A stretch of DNA of 64,000 bases from Stereocaulon alpinum (taxonomy: Eukaryota; Ascomycota; Lecanoromycetes; Lecanorales; Stereocaulaceae): assembly GCA_018257865.1 (NCBI GenBank), contig JAEUBA010000006.1, positions 248,001-312,000 of the forward strand, read 5' to 3'. The position numbers were made by a program, and so were the translations under genes. Under the pieces are notes generated by a model. It saw nothing but the letters and a program-made list of their open reading frames with translations, was not told where the DNA came from and ran no database searches. Of this stretch, positions 1-11,689 are shown piece after piece. The number at the start of each line of letters is the position of its first letter. Positions within the stretch are counted from its first letter, which is position 1.

Positions 1-604
1 GCTTCAACAATAGAGGTCAGAAGCTTTTCGCCTTTGAGTACCTTTGGCCAGGACCTGTCTTCGAAAGCTGCGTTGCTCAAGCCGATACTTTGACCGTTTC
101 CCTTCATGATCCACGGTGTGCCTTCCACGTTGGGTGTGCGATTTGATATGACAGCCAATGGTCCACCAACTTTACCACATGCAAGAATGAATCCACCGAC
201 CCCTTTCAGCCCTTCGCCCTCTGTAAGGCTCTCGATGAAGGACTCGGTGCTTCCCTCACAGTCGGTAGGTTGGGTCAAGAAGGCAGTGACCATAGATCCT
301 CTGCTCCTCGCTTCCATCTTGAATCCAGAATCTTCACGGAAATTGGTCAACACTGCAATTCGACCTTCCTTGGTGATACCGAGCCATGTGCCTTGTTCTT
401 CACGTAAAAGGTCACGAGCTCCCAGGACGTTTGCATTAGGTGGTGCCCACCAGTGAGCTGATTTCGTTGGACGGTGGAGATACTCCTGACATGGTCTCAG
501 CCCTGTTAAGGAGGTGTCACGATATTCGAATGGCATACATCACGATTGTTGATGAGGATCAGAGCATAAGCTGGATGCCCATTCGAGAGAAGAGCAATGC
601 ACAT
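1..604 (-). CDS. TANGO2: TANGO2/NRDE-family protein (3' end outside window)
   Basis: Joined exons 604..539 and 485..1 with a 53-nt intron (486..538). The start ATG at 604 gives MCIALLSNGHP, and exon 1 ends in the family's NNRD motif (residues 19-22), the 'NRDE' signature split by the intron. Exon 2 continues with HRPTKSAHWW, then GTWLGITKEGR and LTNFRE, and later WIMKGNGQSIGLSNA. These match, in order, the conserved blocks of TANGO2 (transport and Golgi organisation 2; also linked to mitochondria and heme handling in the literature). The exact biochemical role of the family is unsettled. The C-terminal part lies beyond base 1. It is head-to-head with the HVA22-like gene, with 525 bp between start codons. 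Confidence 0.88.
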
Positions 605-1129
605 AATTGATCCAGAGTCCTCTGTTGTTACCGAAGAGCGATGTTAAAAGCATGGGTCTCAACAGGTTTGAGGTATCAGGTAAGGCTTCAGCGACTGCGG
701 TGAAGACAATTGCTTCAAATTTCAAGACCAGGGCAAGGAGTGTTCAGAAGTCGATCAAGCGGTAAGATACTGACACTGATAGCGAGGCTTGAGCAAAGCT
801 TGAGAATAGGGCACTGCCGGAAGTCGTTCTTATAAAGGCACAGCAGACAGTGTGCGTGGTCTCATGGATCCGGACGAGGTGCAGTCAGTTGTAGGTGAAA
901 ATCCGGCTAGCTTCGGGCGCTACCGTACAGTAGATGCGGCTCTACTAGGTTATGAGCCCTAACAGACTGCTATCAGCTGACGATAAGCAGGGACAAATGG
1001 TACGTACTGACGCCAGGTTCCCAACCTTAGGTTTGTTATCTGCATGGCTAAGGTACATTCTTTATCCCTTTCAACTCCGCATAGTGAATCATTTTCATTC
1101 ATCTCCAATCGATCTTGAACCTCTCCATC
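605..1129. other. Divergent intergenic region
   Basis: This is the 525-bp shared upstream region of the TANGO2-like and HVA22-like genes. A short open frame on the - strand (540-725) overlaps the start of TANGO2 in another frame and shows no family similarity. No motif stands out beyond pyrimidine-rich stretches before the + strand start. Confidence 0.6.
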
Positions 1130-2217
1130 ATGTTTGATATCCTCCCAAACCTACTCTCGTAAGTTGCAGAGCAAGCAGTACCCCACCATTGCTTGCTATC
1201 TCACCCGCTATCTGGTTTCATGCTGACCTCTTCAGCTCCATCATCACCATTCTCTTTCCAATATTCGCCTCTTACAAAGCTCTTCGCACCTCAGACCCGG
1301 CCCAGCTGACACCATGGTTGATGTACTGGGTCGTTCTCTCCTGCTTCTCTCTTGTTGAATCTTGGACATGGTTTGTTCTGTCCTGGTCGGTCTCTCCTCG
1401 CAGTACTTCCATCGATACAAAGCTAACAAGACCCAGGGTCCCCCTCTACGCTTATCTCCGGCTTTTGATACTCTCCTACCTCGTCTTACCCCAGACCCAA
1501 GGCGCCAAACTCCTCTACCAGACACACATCCACCCATTCCTTGCGCACCATGAACACGACATCGATAACCTCATCACCTCAGCACATGATCGTGCCAAAT
1601 CTGCTGGTCTTGTCTATCTCAAACGTGCTATTGAGTTTATCAAAGAGAATTTGCTGGGGATACAGCCAAAGGCTAGACAAGAGGAGGTACCTCAGCCGGG
1701 CGCAAATTATGCGCAGAGCTTGCTCTCTCGGTTCAACCTTCCTTCTGCTCGTCAGGGTCTCGCCGCTCCAGCAGGTGAATTCTATGGGCTTTTGAGCGCC
1801 GCGCTTGGCACTATCAGTGCCTCTAGTGGGGCGAGTAGGGAGGCACAGGCTGAAGATCTCAGCAAATCAGGTACTCTGATACCGCAAGGCATGACCAGCA
1901 CATCAGAGAAAATGACCTTCCTTTCTGCGCAACGCGAAAGACTAAGAGTTTTGTTGAGTGCTCTGGATAAAGAAGCTAGCGATCTAGGTACGGAAGCCGC
2001 TATCAAGAAGGATGTTGAGAAGAGGATGGCAGGGCAGCAACTGGGTGAGGGTTTGAGGAAGAGTAGGAGCGAGGCCGAATTTGAGGAGATTGGCGAGGAA
2101 GAGCTCAAGGGAGACAGGGACGGGAAGGCGCCTGCGGGTGGCTGGATGCCGTGGAATTGGAGCCCGAAGACACGTGGGGAGCAAGCGGCTGCCAGCAGTA
2201 TAGATGCTGGGACATGA
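1130..2217 (+). CDS. HVA22/TB2/DP1-family membrane-shaping protein
   Basis: Exons 1130..1158, 1237-region start at 1236..1385 and 1437..2217 give 319 residues. Spliced exon 1 (MFDILPNLLS) joins SIITILFPIFASYKAL. Then follow ESWTWFVLSW, VPLYAYLRLLILSYLVLPQ and QGAKLLYQ, the hallmark of TB2/DP1/HVA22 (REEP/Yop1) proteins. Their paired hydrophobic hairpins bend the tubular ER. The core is about residues 1-110. The rest is a long charged, Ser/Ala-rich tail ending near WMPWNWSPKTR. At 319 residues it is much longer than Yop1 (about 180), so it is probably the longer fungal paralogue. Intron 2 is 51 nt, in phase and free of stops, so its retention would add 17 residues inside the membrane core. Confidence 0.88.
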
Positions 2218-2775
2218 TCACAATCGCTCTACGTAGAAATGCTGTTGGAGAACAATAGACTAGTATGAGTACGCTACGAGATTGAACTCGCCCACGCTGG
2301 TCATTGACGATACCTTAAAAGCTGAGATCTTACTTCCAGAACACAACAAGGCTGTCAGACGAGCTCCTTGGACGGTGATAACCAGAGGATAAGGCCGTAG
2401 TTTCCAAGAAGCCTGAGAACTTCTCCATGCCATTTCAGAGATGGGAGTCCATTTCAGGCCGTGACAAAAAACGTAGGTGCTTGGCTGTGCCTGCCGTCGA
2501 TGTGATAAGTGTGCATTAGCACTATCTTGAACCGCTAGGTCTAGCACTGACCATGTTTGTCCGGCACGGCCTCAAGAATCCAGCAGGTGCGTTCAGACCG
2601 CGGGTTACCAACCCTTACGACTTGACACGACGCTACTGCACATACCCGTATATTATGCATTAGGAGCGGAGTGAATCCCATTGTATTCTTCACCTTTTGG
2701 GGGAATTGCCCTACATTCATGAGAATATTAGTAAGGTTTGCGCATCAATGAGGCGATAAAGGGCCTTTTATCGCA
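2218..2775. other. Intergenic, nothing recognised
   Basis: This stretch follows the HVA22-like gene and precedes the decayed caspase-like gene. A 95-residue open frame on the - strand (2260-2547) shows no recognisable family and no supporting signals. Confidence 0.5.
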
Positions 2776-5001
2776 ATGAATACACTGGTGGACAGGACAC
2801 ATGACATCTCCCGGATTGACTACCACGTTAAAGACCTTGCCACGTTCGCAGCCACTCTGACGGCTGCAGTAGCCGCGGCTTTCCCAGGACTTCCATGTCC
2901 AAGCTGCAAGTCACATCCCACGACCACGATATCAAGAGACTCATGTGTTGTTGATTAACTGGGAATCCGATAATCTCGGAGTCGAGGCCGAAGTTTTGGA
3001 GTTGAAAGAAGTGTTTTGACCATACCTATGCCTACAGCACCCAGCATTTTGGGATACCAAACTATAATCCACACAATGCTCTAGCACGAGAGCTAATAGC
3101 CTTTCTCGAAGGACCAAAGACAAAAGAAGCACTGCTGATTGTATACTATGGCGGGCATGATCATATGAATGACGATCGACAGTGCATTTGGTCTTGTTGA
3201 GTCCAATTTTCTCCCGACACCATCACTGCCACGGATAACATGACAACGATTCGGCGAAGTGTTCCCACCCCCATTCACACAATATGCTTTCTCGTTACGC
3301 ATGAATTACACTTGCTTTTCTCGTCTGAGTCGACGTTCTCGAACTTGCTTCGCGGCTAATGCAGTTTCTTTAGTACTGGGATGCCTGACTCACGCACGGT
3401 CCAATGGTTTGGCTTGCAAACCATGCTAGAAACGACCCAACCTGATGTACTCATGCTTCTTGACTGTTGTGCAGCCGCAAGTTCCGTCTCCAGCTCCGGC
3501 ACAGGTCTCACAGAGCTAGTGGCGGCCTGTGGGTTTGAAATGTAGGCCCCAGGCGGCAATGAACATTCTTTTTCGAGGAGCTTAATCGAAGAACTTAAGT
3601 ACTGGGCCCACAGCCTCACCCTTACCGTGGCATTGTTACACAATAAGGTACTATCACGAATGAAATACTGGAAGCCTAGGTTCGGAAACACCGGAAATTT
3701 CGAACACCGGAGAACACCAATCTACGTTGTGCTTGCCAACTCAGGAGAATAGAGAAGCATCGAGTTGGCACCTCTTGTGCGTCATTCTATTACTCAGACA
3801 GAAGCAGTTGGTTCTGCATCGACCAGTCTGCCTAAATCAGCCCCCACCTCCTCCACCCCATCCACCCAAATATCGACAGAGGCGGAGATTGATAACATAA
3901 GCTCGAGCGGATCGTCGATGAGTCACGTATGGCCGGACACATCTTATCAGTTCCCCAGGGTACTTATCCATTTGAGTGTTGCGGAAGATCAAAGTCTTTG
4001 CACGAGTAGAAGGCTTGTATAGGAGTGACTCTGTGCTCCTATTGTGATCGGTACCAGTGGCTGTGTGGAATCTAATCCCAAAGGACCCGGCCGTCAGATT
4101 CCTGTCCTTTGTCAGATCTCCCAACCTACTTCTGACGCAAGATGATATCAAGAGTCCATCGCCGACTAAATCGGCCGTTGTCCATAGCCAAAGAGTGCGC
4201 AAGAGCTATCTCTCTCCAAACAAAAGAAGGAGAGACTCATCCCGGCTGACTCCTCAGCCTTCACGTATGGATCTTGGGCTCTCTGAGCCGTCTTACGGAG
4301 GGAGGCGATACGTGCTTGCGATCGACCGAATAGGGACGAGTTGTGCAATTGTGCCTAGAGAATTCTCAATGCATTTCTACATCTTCACCGAACAGGCTGG
4401 CTTCATGAAACTTTTCCCGCAGGCGATTTTTGTCGTCTCTGATTTACATGTCGAACCCAGTGGCTGGGATGGGGGCCCGAGGATCAAAGGATATGAGTCC
4501 CCCATTGCGATCTCCAATACTCGGGTATACAAGCAGCATTACGGCGGCCCTGCAAATTTATCACGTTCATTACATATTGTCGGCATTGACCACACCAATG
4601 CAGACGAATGGATTCGCTCTGAATCCGAAGGCGTACCTTCTGAAGTCCTCACAGGCATGATACATGTTCATCCTCATCGCAAGAACAAAAAACACATACA
4701 TCGAAATCGTCCCGACCATGACTACTACAGCGCTGGCATGTTTATGATAGAGCTTGGGTTATGAAAGCAGTTGGATCATCTGGAGCCAGAATCGGCGTTT
4801 TTGGGCGAGTCTACCGTGGCGCCGGATCGTTGGCTGCGAGAGTACATGCCACAATTAGGACCGTCTATGGGGTGCACATATGAGCACATTGTTGCCTGGT
4901 GTCTGGGGGCTGCGAACAACCTTGAGTTCATGAATACATTCGACGAAGTGGACGAGTTCAAAGAGAATGTAGTCAATGAGATAAAGGACCGTCTCCTTTA
5001 G
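2776..5001 (+). pseudogene. Decayed caspase-like (C14-type) gene
   Basis: Pieces in shifting + frames reproduce, in order, a fungal caspase-like protein. They include FLEGPKTKEALLIVYYGGH (about 3105-3165; the usual next residue G is D), then PDVLMLLDCCAAA (about 3440-3480, with the family's DCC around the catalytic Cys). Next comes HSFSRSLIEELK, then RTPIYVVLA, then an R-S-I-E-L-A-P-L block and VLIHLSVAEDQS, and finally AVWNLIPKDPAVRF. Several stops interrupt it. Two fall where the family has Trp or Gln (TAG for TGG after GFEM; TAG for CAG after NSGE), the C-to-T/G-to-A direction expected of RIP. The last 235 codons (4057-4764) stay open, then one TGA precedes 76 more codons. The C-terminal half is not recognised. 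Such proteins are linked to fungal self/non-self cell death; this copy looks dead. Confidence 0.75.
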
Positions 5002-5915
5002 TACGCGGACCAAGGTCCCATTGATTTGTCTTTGACTGTAGACTGGAATTACTGTGCTAAATGTCCTCCAATCAAGATACATGGAAACTACCAAGGCGAT
5101 CTTCACAATGTCCAACACCCCTGCTCCGTACCACATTCTCATAGCAGCTGATCATAGCCAGATATACCATTGCACCACCATATCAAAAATTAGTACTTCC
5201 AGCCCCGTGATGTAGCATAGATTTGAAAATCTCGCGTTGAGTTGGCCCAAGCAAGCTCAGGGACGTTGCATGAGCTTGTTATGTTCGTTTGCGATGTACC
5301 GCTTCCTTTTCCTGTTCTTCTCATTAACGAATGACTACTTAATCAGAGCTTGTTGATCGTCTTATCCCCGTTTCTTGCCCTTCATTACCTATCAAGTGTT
5401 GCCTGGCACAATTGCCCACCGTTACTCATCTTGGCGCGTTGAGGTTTTCTATTCTATACTAGTCACTGGGAATAAGGTCCAGGACGGAATTTGTCACGTC
5501 GCGCTGCTGGGTTTCTTTTTCGTTGCGTGAGGTGCTTGTTGTTGCGATGGGAGGGAGATAGGGAAGAGATTTTGCTGGTGTGGTGTTGATGTTGAGGGGG
5601 GGTTTTTTGGATGGGTGGGTTTGTGGGGTGGGGGCTGCTGGGGTAGGGTTGTGGGGTTTTTGTATGGGGCTTGCGGGGTGAGGTTGGTGGTTATGCTGTG
5701 GGGGTTGGGTACTGGGGGTTTTGGGGTGGGTGGGTGGGTGGTTGTGGGTAGGTTTGTTATTGGTGCGAGTGTGTGAAGGGGGTTTTGAGATGGTTTGGGA
5801 TGTAGTTTACAGTGGGATAGCGAGGGTATGTAGCTACTATACGAGAATGAAAGAGAATAGATCGTAGGCAACTGTCACTGCAGGACGTTTTCTGAAAATC
5901 CATACTCTCATCTTA
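5002..5915. other. Intergenic with strongly G-rich tract (about 5570-5790)
   Basis: Between about 5570 and 5790 the + strand is a run of G-rich repeats (GGGG and GTGGGTGGG patterns) with almost no C. The 125-residue open frame on the - strand across it is only Pro/Thr/Asn low complexity. The tract lies just downstream of the peroxygenase gene. No gene is recognised. Confidence 0.6.
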
Positions 5916-7316
5916 TTAGTAGTTCCCTGCCGTCGAAAGCTTCGTATACCCCGGATACTTTGAAAACTGCGCCGTGTCAATCGAGCTCAATTGCGGACAA
6001 CCCAATCCAGACGTAGCGTTACTGACAGCGCCTGTCAATTTCGATAGCGCGGCAGCTGTGTTCACGTATAAGCCGGATAAGATGTCTGGGGCTTCTTGCA
6101 ATGAGGCTTCGAAACCGAAACAGATGAGGTTGTTGCCTTGGAGTAGATTTGAGGCTGTGAATACACCGCCTGTTAGATCGGCGGGGTCGACGCCTGTGAA
6201 GGAGTTTGTTGTTCCGGTATTGCCGCCTACGCTTAGGAATTCTGTGTGTTGTAAGGCCATGGTGAGGGCGTCGATGGCGAGGTAGGGAATTGTGTAGTAG
6301 TCGACTGGATTGCGCTTGTACCAGTTGTTTGGGAAGGCTTCGTAGCCGGGTGTGTATTTGAAGTTGGGATAGTCGCCTGTGATGGAGTAGAAGGATTTCA
6401 GGACGTCGCCGGTTAGGAGGCCTTCGGGGTGTTCGGCGGATTTGTTGGCCATGAAGCGGTAGATGAAGGACCAGGCGGCTGGCTGGGCGGCGATGCCGCT
6501 GAAGGGGGCGTTGAAGAAGTAGGGGTTTTGGGAGACGGATTCTTGGAAGCGGGTTGTGCGGTAGGCGGTTAGGACGGCGAGGTCGATGCTGTCGCCGTTT
6601 TGTTGGCCGAGCTCGTAGAGGGCGGAGAATTGGGAGAGCTGGAGGAGGAAGTCGTTGCCGCTGGGGGAGGTTTAGTATAGACGGTTTGTGTCTGGGTTAA
6701 TGAGAGGATTTACTATTGGTACAAGTCGCCACGAGTCGGGGAGACGTCCCCTTCGTATTTGTTGTGGGAGCCTGAGAGTCCTTCTGGCGTGCCGAGCAAG
6801 CCAAGAAGATTGAGGCCTGCCGCTGGACCTCCGATGGAATATGAAGTGAGGTCGCCGTCGAAGATTGCGCCGTAGACGGCAAGGAAGTCCGCGAGATCGG
6901 CGCCCATACCAAAGGCTGTTTGGCACCCATTGATGAAATCGTCAATGGTACCTACACCGCTGTGGGGTAGATACCCATGGTTGGCCATGGCGTTGAGACC
7001 AGGGCCTAGCATATATGAGATTCGTGGTTTGATAGGAGGTGATCACAGTATACTTACAAGGTCCTCGCTGGTCCGTGGGTCCTGGAGGAACAAATTCGTT
7101 CGCTCCAGTGTTGCTGACATACTGCTCAGCAGCGTCGAAAGGTGGAGTAACACCGGGAGCCTGACGTTTGGCGAGCTCTGCTGCCATGTGAGGGCAAGGC
7201 GAGTCGGCAACAGCTGGGTCTGCATTGCGCTTGTTCAAAAAGGCTTCCGATAAGTAGCTAGGAAAGGCAGCAATCTGTTGAGCTGACAAAGCCAGCAGAG
7301 CAATTTTGGTCAACAT
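5916..7316 (-). CDS. Secreted heme-thiolate peroxidase / unspecific peroxygenase
   Basis: Exons 7316..7058, 7005..6714 and 6660..5916 (introns 52 and 53 nt) give 431 residues. The start at 7316 is chosen because it opens with a signal peptide (MLTKIALLALSAQQIAAF). GPCPGLNAMANHG at residues 85-97 holds the PCP heme-thiolate cysteine (C87). EGDVSPTRGD at 171-180 holds the acid and Mg-site residues (E171, D173) and R178. PCP plus EGD plus R is the pattern of the long-type unspecific peroxygenases; classic chloroperoxidase has EHD. Family role: H2O2-driven oxygenation of aromatic, alkyl or steroid substrates outside the cell. Possible N-glycosylation sites include NAT near the C-terminus. Substrate is unknown. 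Confidence 0.93.
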
Positions 7317-8917
7317 GGCTGCAGCAAATATATAATGTGGCCAGACCCAAAAGCTAGGTACATGAAAAGAAAGCTGAGTACGCAATAAGGGCGTCAATAC
7401 TTGTTATATATCACAAAGATAGAAACCGCCTCGGCGAGAAAAGAATTGGAGGTTTGGGTACCGTAGCCACCAACATCGTACCATCTTTTAGGAATGTGAC
7501 TGGAATTGAATACCACATTTTGACATCAACAAGTCGAAGATAGGCCCCATCACGGCCGGCAAAGCTGCAGCTTGCTGACATGTAGCCTATGATCGAGCCT
7601 GACTAGTAGCGCAAGCGTTTCCGGCTGTCGACCCTGCAGCCACATGCATGCGGAAAGCGCCTCACAGCAACCACACGTGTCATGAGCACCGCCAATAAGG
7701 CTTACACGGGAACATCTGGAGTGGAGGAGAAAGCATGTAAGAGAGCAATAGGGGATTAGCGTCTATCGTAGTGCTGATTCCGACGGCGGATGATCCCCAA
7801 GTGCCGATCAACCCGTGACTCGATCGAACTATAGCACCAACCGTTGGATGACGCTTTTCCATTCTTGTGAGCACTTTTTCTCGAAGTGGAAATCCCTTCT
7901 CCAGCTAGCAAACGTACAAGTGACGGTCTGCGGGACCCTGGTCAGACCCTTTCCTGCCAGATTGCGGGGTTGACATCATCACGCCGAGGCCCAGCTATTT
8001 TACTTCCACTAAACGCGCTGTACTGATTCATATTTCATCGCTTCTGCATGTGATCGTGATGGCTCGGAGGCTTGCCGTTTTTGCTATGCACAGCCGGCAA
8101 CGACATCATAGTACTCTAGCGTTCTTTTTCAACAGCGAATTACTCCAAATGCGGTGTGTCAGAAGCGTTGTTGTAGGAGTATGGTCTTGGTACTTTTTCA
8201 AGGGAAGCAGTGCTTAAGAAAGGCGGAAAGTGTTTCTTTAGCGGCTGCAAAGACAGGGGATGTGGTGACAATCGCGTATAAAAGGAATGTAGACCTATGA
8301 CTGCAAAGCCAATAAGCCTCAGCTTCAGAAGCGTCATCTTCAGCATTCGAGTATTTCAATGTTGCAATTACGACACCAAACAAAATCTTACTCTCCTTGA
8401 ACACCGCATGGTCGGGTAGTTAAGAGTTCGTAGTGTTATTGGGAGGTCATATCTGCCTCACGGGCCACCTGAGGATCTGTGGACAAGCTTAAAGGGAGAC
8501 CGAATAAACCCTTTGTTAAACTTAGTGTAAATCCAAGAAAATTAATTGGTACATGCGGAGTTTGATGTACCATTGTAGAATGACGGTTTCGAAAGACACA
8601 GCACCATCCACAGCCCCCACTCGAAAAGGTTCGGACTTCAAGAGATCAGCGATGGGGGCGAATAGTAACGTGCATGTCGTGCGAGCTCTTTCCTATCATA
8701 GTAATCACATTACGAGATAGGACTCGAAATGCATTGTTGGTAATGGAGATGGAAACCGGCTTGCTAGAAGTGAGGGTTTAAATTTTGATGCAATGAATGC
8801 ACCGCGCTAAAAGGCCTTCTCCACGGATGTCTCTTCATACTGGCTGTAATGGCGGCCTCAAGTCTGCTCTAAACTTACCTTCTCTCTAGCTTGATGACGA
8901 CATTATTGTTCTCATGA
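7317..8917. other. Intergenic, nothing recognised
   Basis: This is 1.6 kb between the peroxygenase start and the dehydrogenase stop. Short open frames (for example 8140-8404 -) have no family features. The first few hundred bases presumably include the peroxygenase promoter. Confidence 0.5.
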
Positions 8918-10116
8918 TCACGTCTCTGTCCTCTTACCGTTCTCGTACTGTAGTCCGCTCTCCATGCGGACAACCCCATACAAACCAGCGATGTCACCCT
9001 GCGGCCCAGCATGGCTTTTCACCATCTTCATGTGCTCCACAGCAATCTCATAAGTCTTGAGTGAGGTCCCTGATTCCTTAGCCATATCCATGGTCACATC
9101 AGTGAGATGGTGTATCAGGTCTAGGGATACTAGTGGCTTTTTTAACATCACACAAATGTCAGTGGGAGCCACGAACGTAGAGCAAGTCTGGAGTTCAGCA
9201 GGAGATAGGTTGAAATATGATAGACTCACCTCCTTCCCGTAGTAATCGCCTGTACTCATCTTCTTGGAGAAGATCATGTAAGGACCCGGAAACATGGCTG
9301 CTAGGAGCTCCTGCAATTTTCCGACACCCAGTCCTGTTTTCTCTGCGAGCACGTGACCCTCCGCCAATGTCTCGATCATGTTGATGACGAAGACGTTACC
9401 AACAACTTTTAGGAGATCAGCTCTGCTTGGTTCTTCTCCACTGAAGTCAATTATGCCCTTGCAGATGCTGTGATTCAAGCACTGTCAGCAACATGACCTG
9501 TGATAATTCTTCCTTTATTGTTACGTGAGGGTTAATACTCACACCCCAATCAGGTATGGCTTGATGCGGTCCACAGCTTCAGCTTTCCCAGCAGGTACAC
9601 ACAGGATTACTCCTGCTTCGGCCATAGTTGGCTCTCCAAATACTAACCTTCATTAGCCTTTCTCACTCAGTCAGCCGGGTAATGAACATACCAGGCATGG
9701 CAATAAGTTCTGCACCTGCAGCTCGCACGTCCGTGACCAAAGCATCGATGTATTCCGGTTTGACCGTGGAGCACTCCACGAACAATTTGCCCTTCAAGTC
9801 CCCTTTGAGGACAGTGTCGATGATGGCGCGGACTCCTTGCTCATCTGAAATACAGGAGAATATGATATCGGAGCGTGAAACGGCGTCTTGGAAAGTCTCC
9901 GCAACGATAGAGTGTCGAATCTTTTCGCTTAGCGAGGTCGCTCTGCTCCGAGTGCGGTTCCATAGAATCAGTGGCTTTTCCAGGTTCCCCTTCTGCACTA
10001 GGTTCTTGCTCATGGCCTGCGGTGTTGTCAGACTGAGGACGACATTTTACATGCAGCTAGATGAGAGGTACTTGTCCTATATTGCCTATGCCAATGAAAG
10101 CTAGCTGTACAGCCAT
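8918..10116 (-). CDS. Beta-hydroxyacid dehydrogenase (6PGDH/HIBADH family)
   Basis: Exons 10116..10072, 10016..9692, 9642..9543, 9467..9230 and 9136..8918 give 308 residues, the normal family length. Residues 5-20 (LAFIGIGNIGQAMSKN) form the Rossmann GxGxxG loop. FVECSTV, then MPVFGEP (across the second intron) and GNVFVINMIE follow, with the catalytic Lys expected in DLLKVVGN. The C-terminal half has GLGVGKLQELL, FPGPYM, GDYYGKEP and GDIAGLYG, typical of 3-hydroxyisobutyrate or tartronate semialdehyde reductase relatives. The last intron (9137..9229, 93 nt) is in phase and has no stop. Splicing it restores the conserved GKEP junction. The real substrate cannot be read from sequence. Confidence 0.9.
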
Positions 10117-11689
10117 GCTTTATGAAACGAAAGACTGCCTGTATTGTCTGATGAGTCGTCGTAACTATCTGATAAGGATGATGACGCGAGTACTAAAGTC
10201 AACCTTTCGAAGAGTCTCGCTGCTGATTACATGTAAGAGATTGAATGTTCGTACGAGTAGTGGAGGAAGTGCAGGGATGGTCAAAGTCACGTTCCACAAA
10301 AACAGACTCCGCGTACAGTCGTTCCGCTGAAGCGTGTGGTGGAGCAATCTAAGGGCCCCAAATCTGACTAACCTCTCCGTCATTCACTCTAGAATATGGT
10401 ATTTTTGCATGGCGCTTCATGATCGGAATCGTGCTCACTTGTCTGGCAATCTAGGTACTTGCTTTCCCTCCCCGTCTAATCGTCTCATCGGATAGTTTCT
10501 AATATAGTTGATCAGACGCAAGTGGTTATCGAAGGGATCGGCTCTGCAGCTTGAACCTCCGAGATGGAATGAACGCCATCTGTCTTGCGAGACTCGCTAG
10601 ATGAGTGACCCGTGATTCATTTCCGGGTACCAGCAGCATCGATACGAGGATACATCAGTCCCAACTAGAAGGCGGCCTCGAAGTGGGATCACTTTAATGG
10701 TAGAGCGCTTTATCGCCGTCATTCTCTTGGAGATACATGAAAATTCGTCGCTCCAGCTTTTCGGCGCCTCCACCCAAACGCAATCGCCTGTTGAATCAAA
10801 AAGACTGCTACTTCCCTAGATCACTCGTTGTCGTGGTCCTAGTAAACGTTAGGATATCAGAGAAATTTTGGAGAATGAGGCCTGCAACCCTGGGTAGACT
10901 ATTTCTATATGTTAATCCTAGACTATTAGGGTTAGGGCTGCCAAGGCCCGCATGTACACTAGGAGTCCTCTGTCCCATATACAATTCTAGCTAGAACAAC
11001 AACCAATTCAACTGTCCTGGTCCACTATGTTGAAGGTGGCCTGTATGCCAAGGATTACTAAGCCTTGGCATAATGACTAAGCCTTGGCATCTTGGCATAC
11101 TGAGTCACAGATCGCGCATGTAGCACTCAGCATCTAACAAGTAAGTGTTCTACCCTATATTTTGACACACCATTATCCTGAATCATTAATTTCCAGTAAG
11201 ATACCTATATTCAAAGGTTGCTGTCTTTCTCTTCATGCTCGTGAGTGTTGAGGAGTTCGATTGGCAATACATTATTCACTATAACTGTAGCCGTTAGCAT
11301 CTACTAAACCTCTTGTGGAGTGAGTCTGATGATCTCGGTATTTTCACCCGCATGTAGGTGCTTCGAAGAAGCCCCTTCGCTCCTTGTACGCTTACGCCAT
11401 CCCACCGCTAGGGTCGGTCTTTGGTGAAGGTGTCCGAACTCAGATCAAGTATGCGGGAAATTTTCAAGCGGTGAAGTGGAATGCAGGGTGAGCGGGTTGA
11501 TCAGCATGTGAAGGCTCTGGGAAAAGATACAATGTTCTCACATCCGGTCCGCAAGAAGCGTACATGAGAATCACTCGCTTATTTCTTCGGTTTTCTGAAT
11601 GGATAGGCCGAGCCTGGGAATGCGCATCATACATGTGCATTGGTAAAGTCCGATTCTTAGACTTCAACCTTTCCACTCGCTCTTTATAT
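10117..11689. other. Intergenic; short inverted/direct repeat at 11044-11100
   Basis: No gene is recognised. At 11044-11100 the motif TATGCCAAGG is followed by two copies of CTAAGCCTTGGCAT and a further CTTGGCATA, giving both a hairpin and direct repeats. The rest is unremarkable. Confidence 0.5.

Noticed and set aside
540..725. 61-residue open frame on the - strand
   Set aside because: It overlaps the start of the TANGO2-like gene in another frame and has no family similarity.
2260..2547. 95-residue open frame on the - strand
   Set aside because: No recognisable domain and no supporting splice or leader signals.
5494..5871. 125-residue open frame on the - strand
   Set aside because: It is pure Pro/Thr/Asn low complexity created by the G-rich tract, with no family features.
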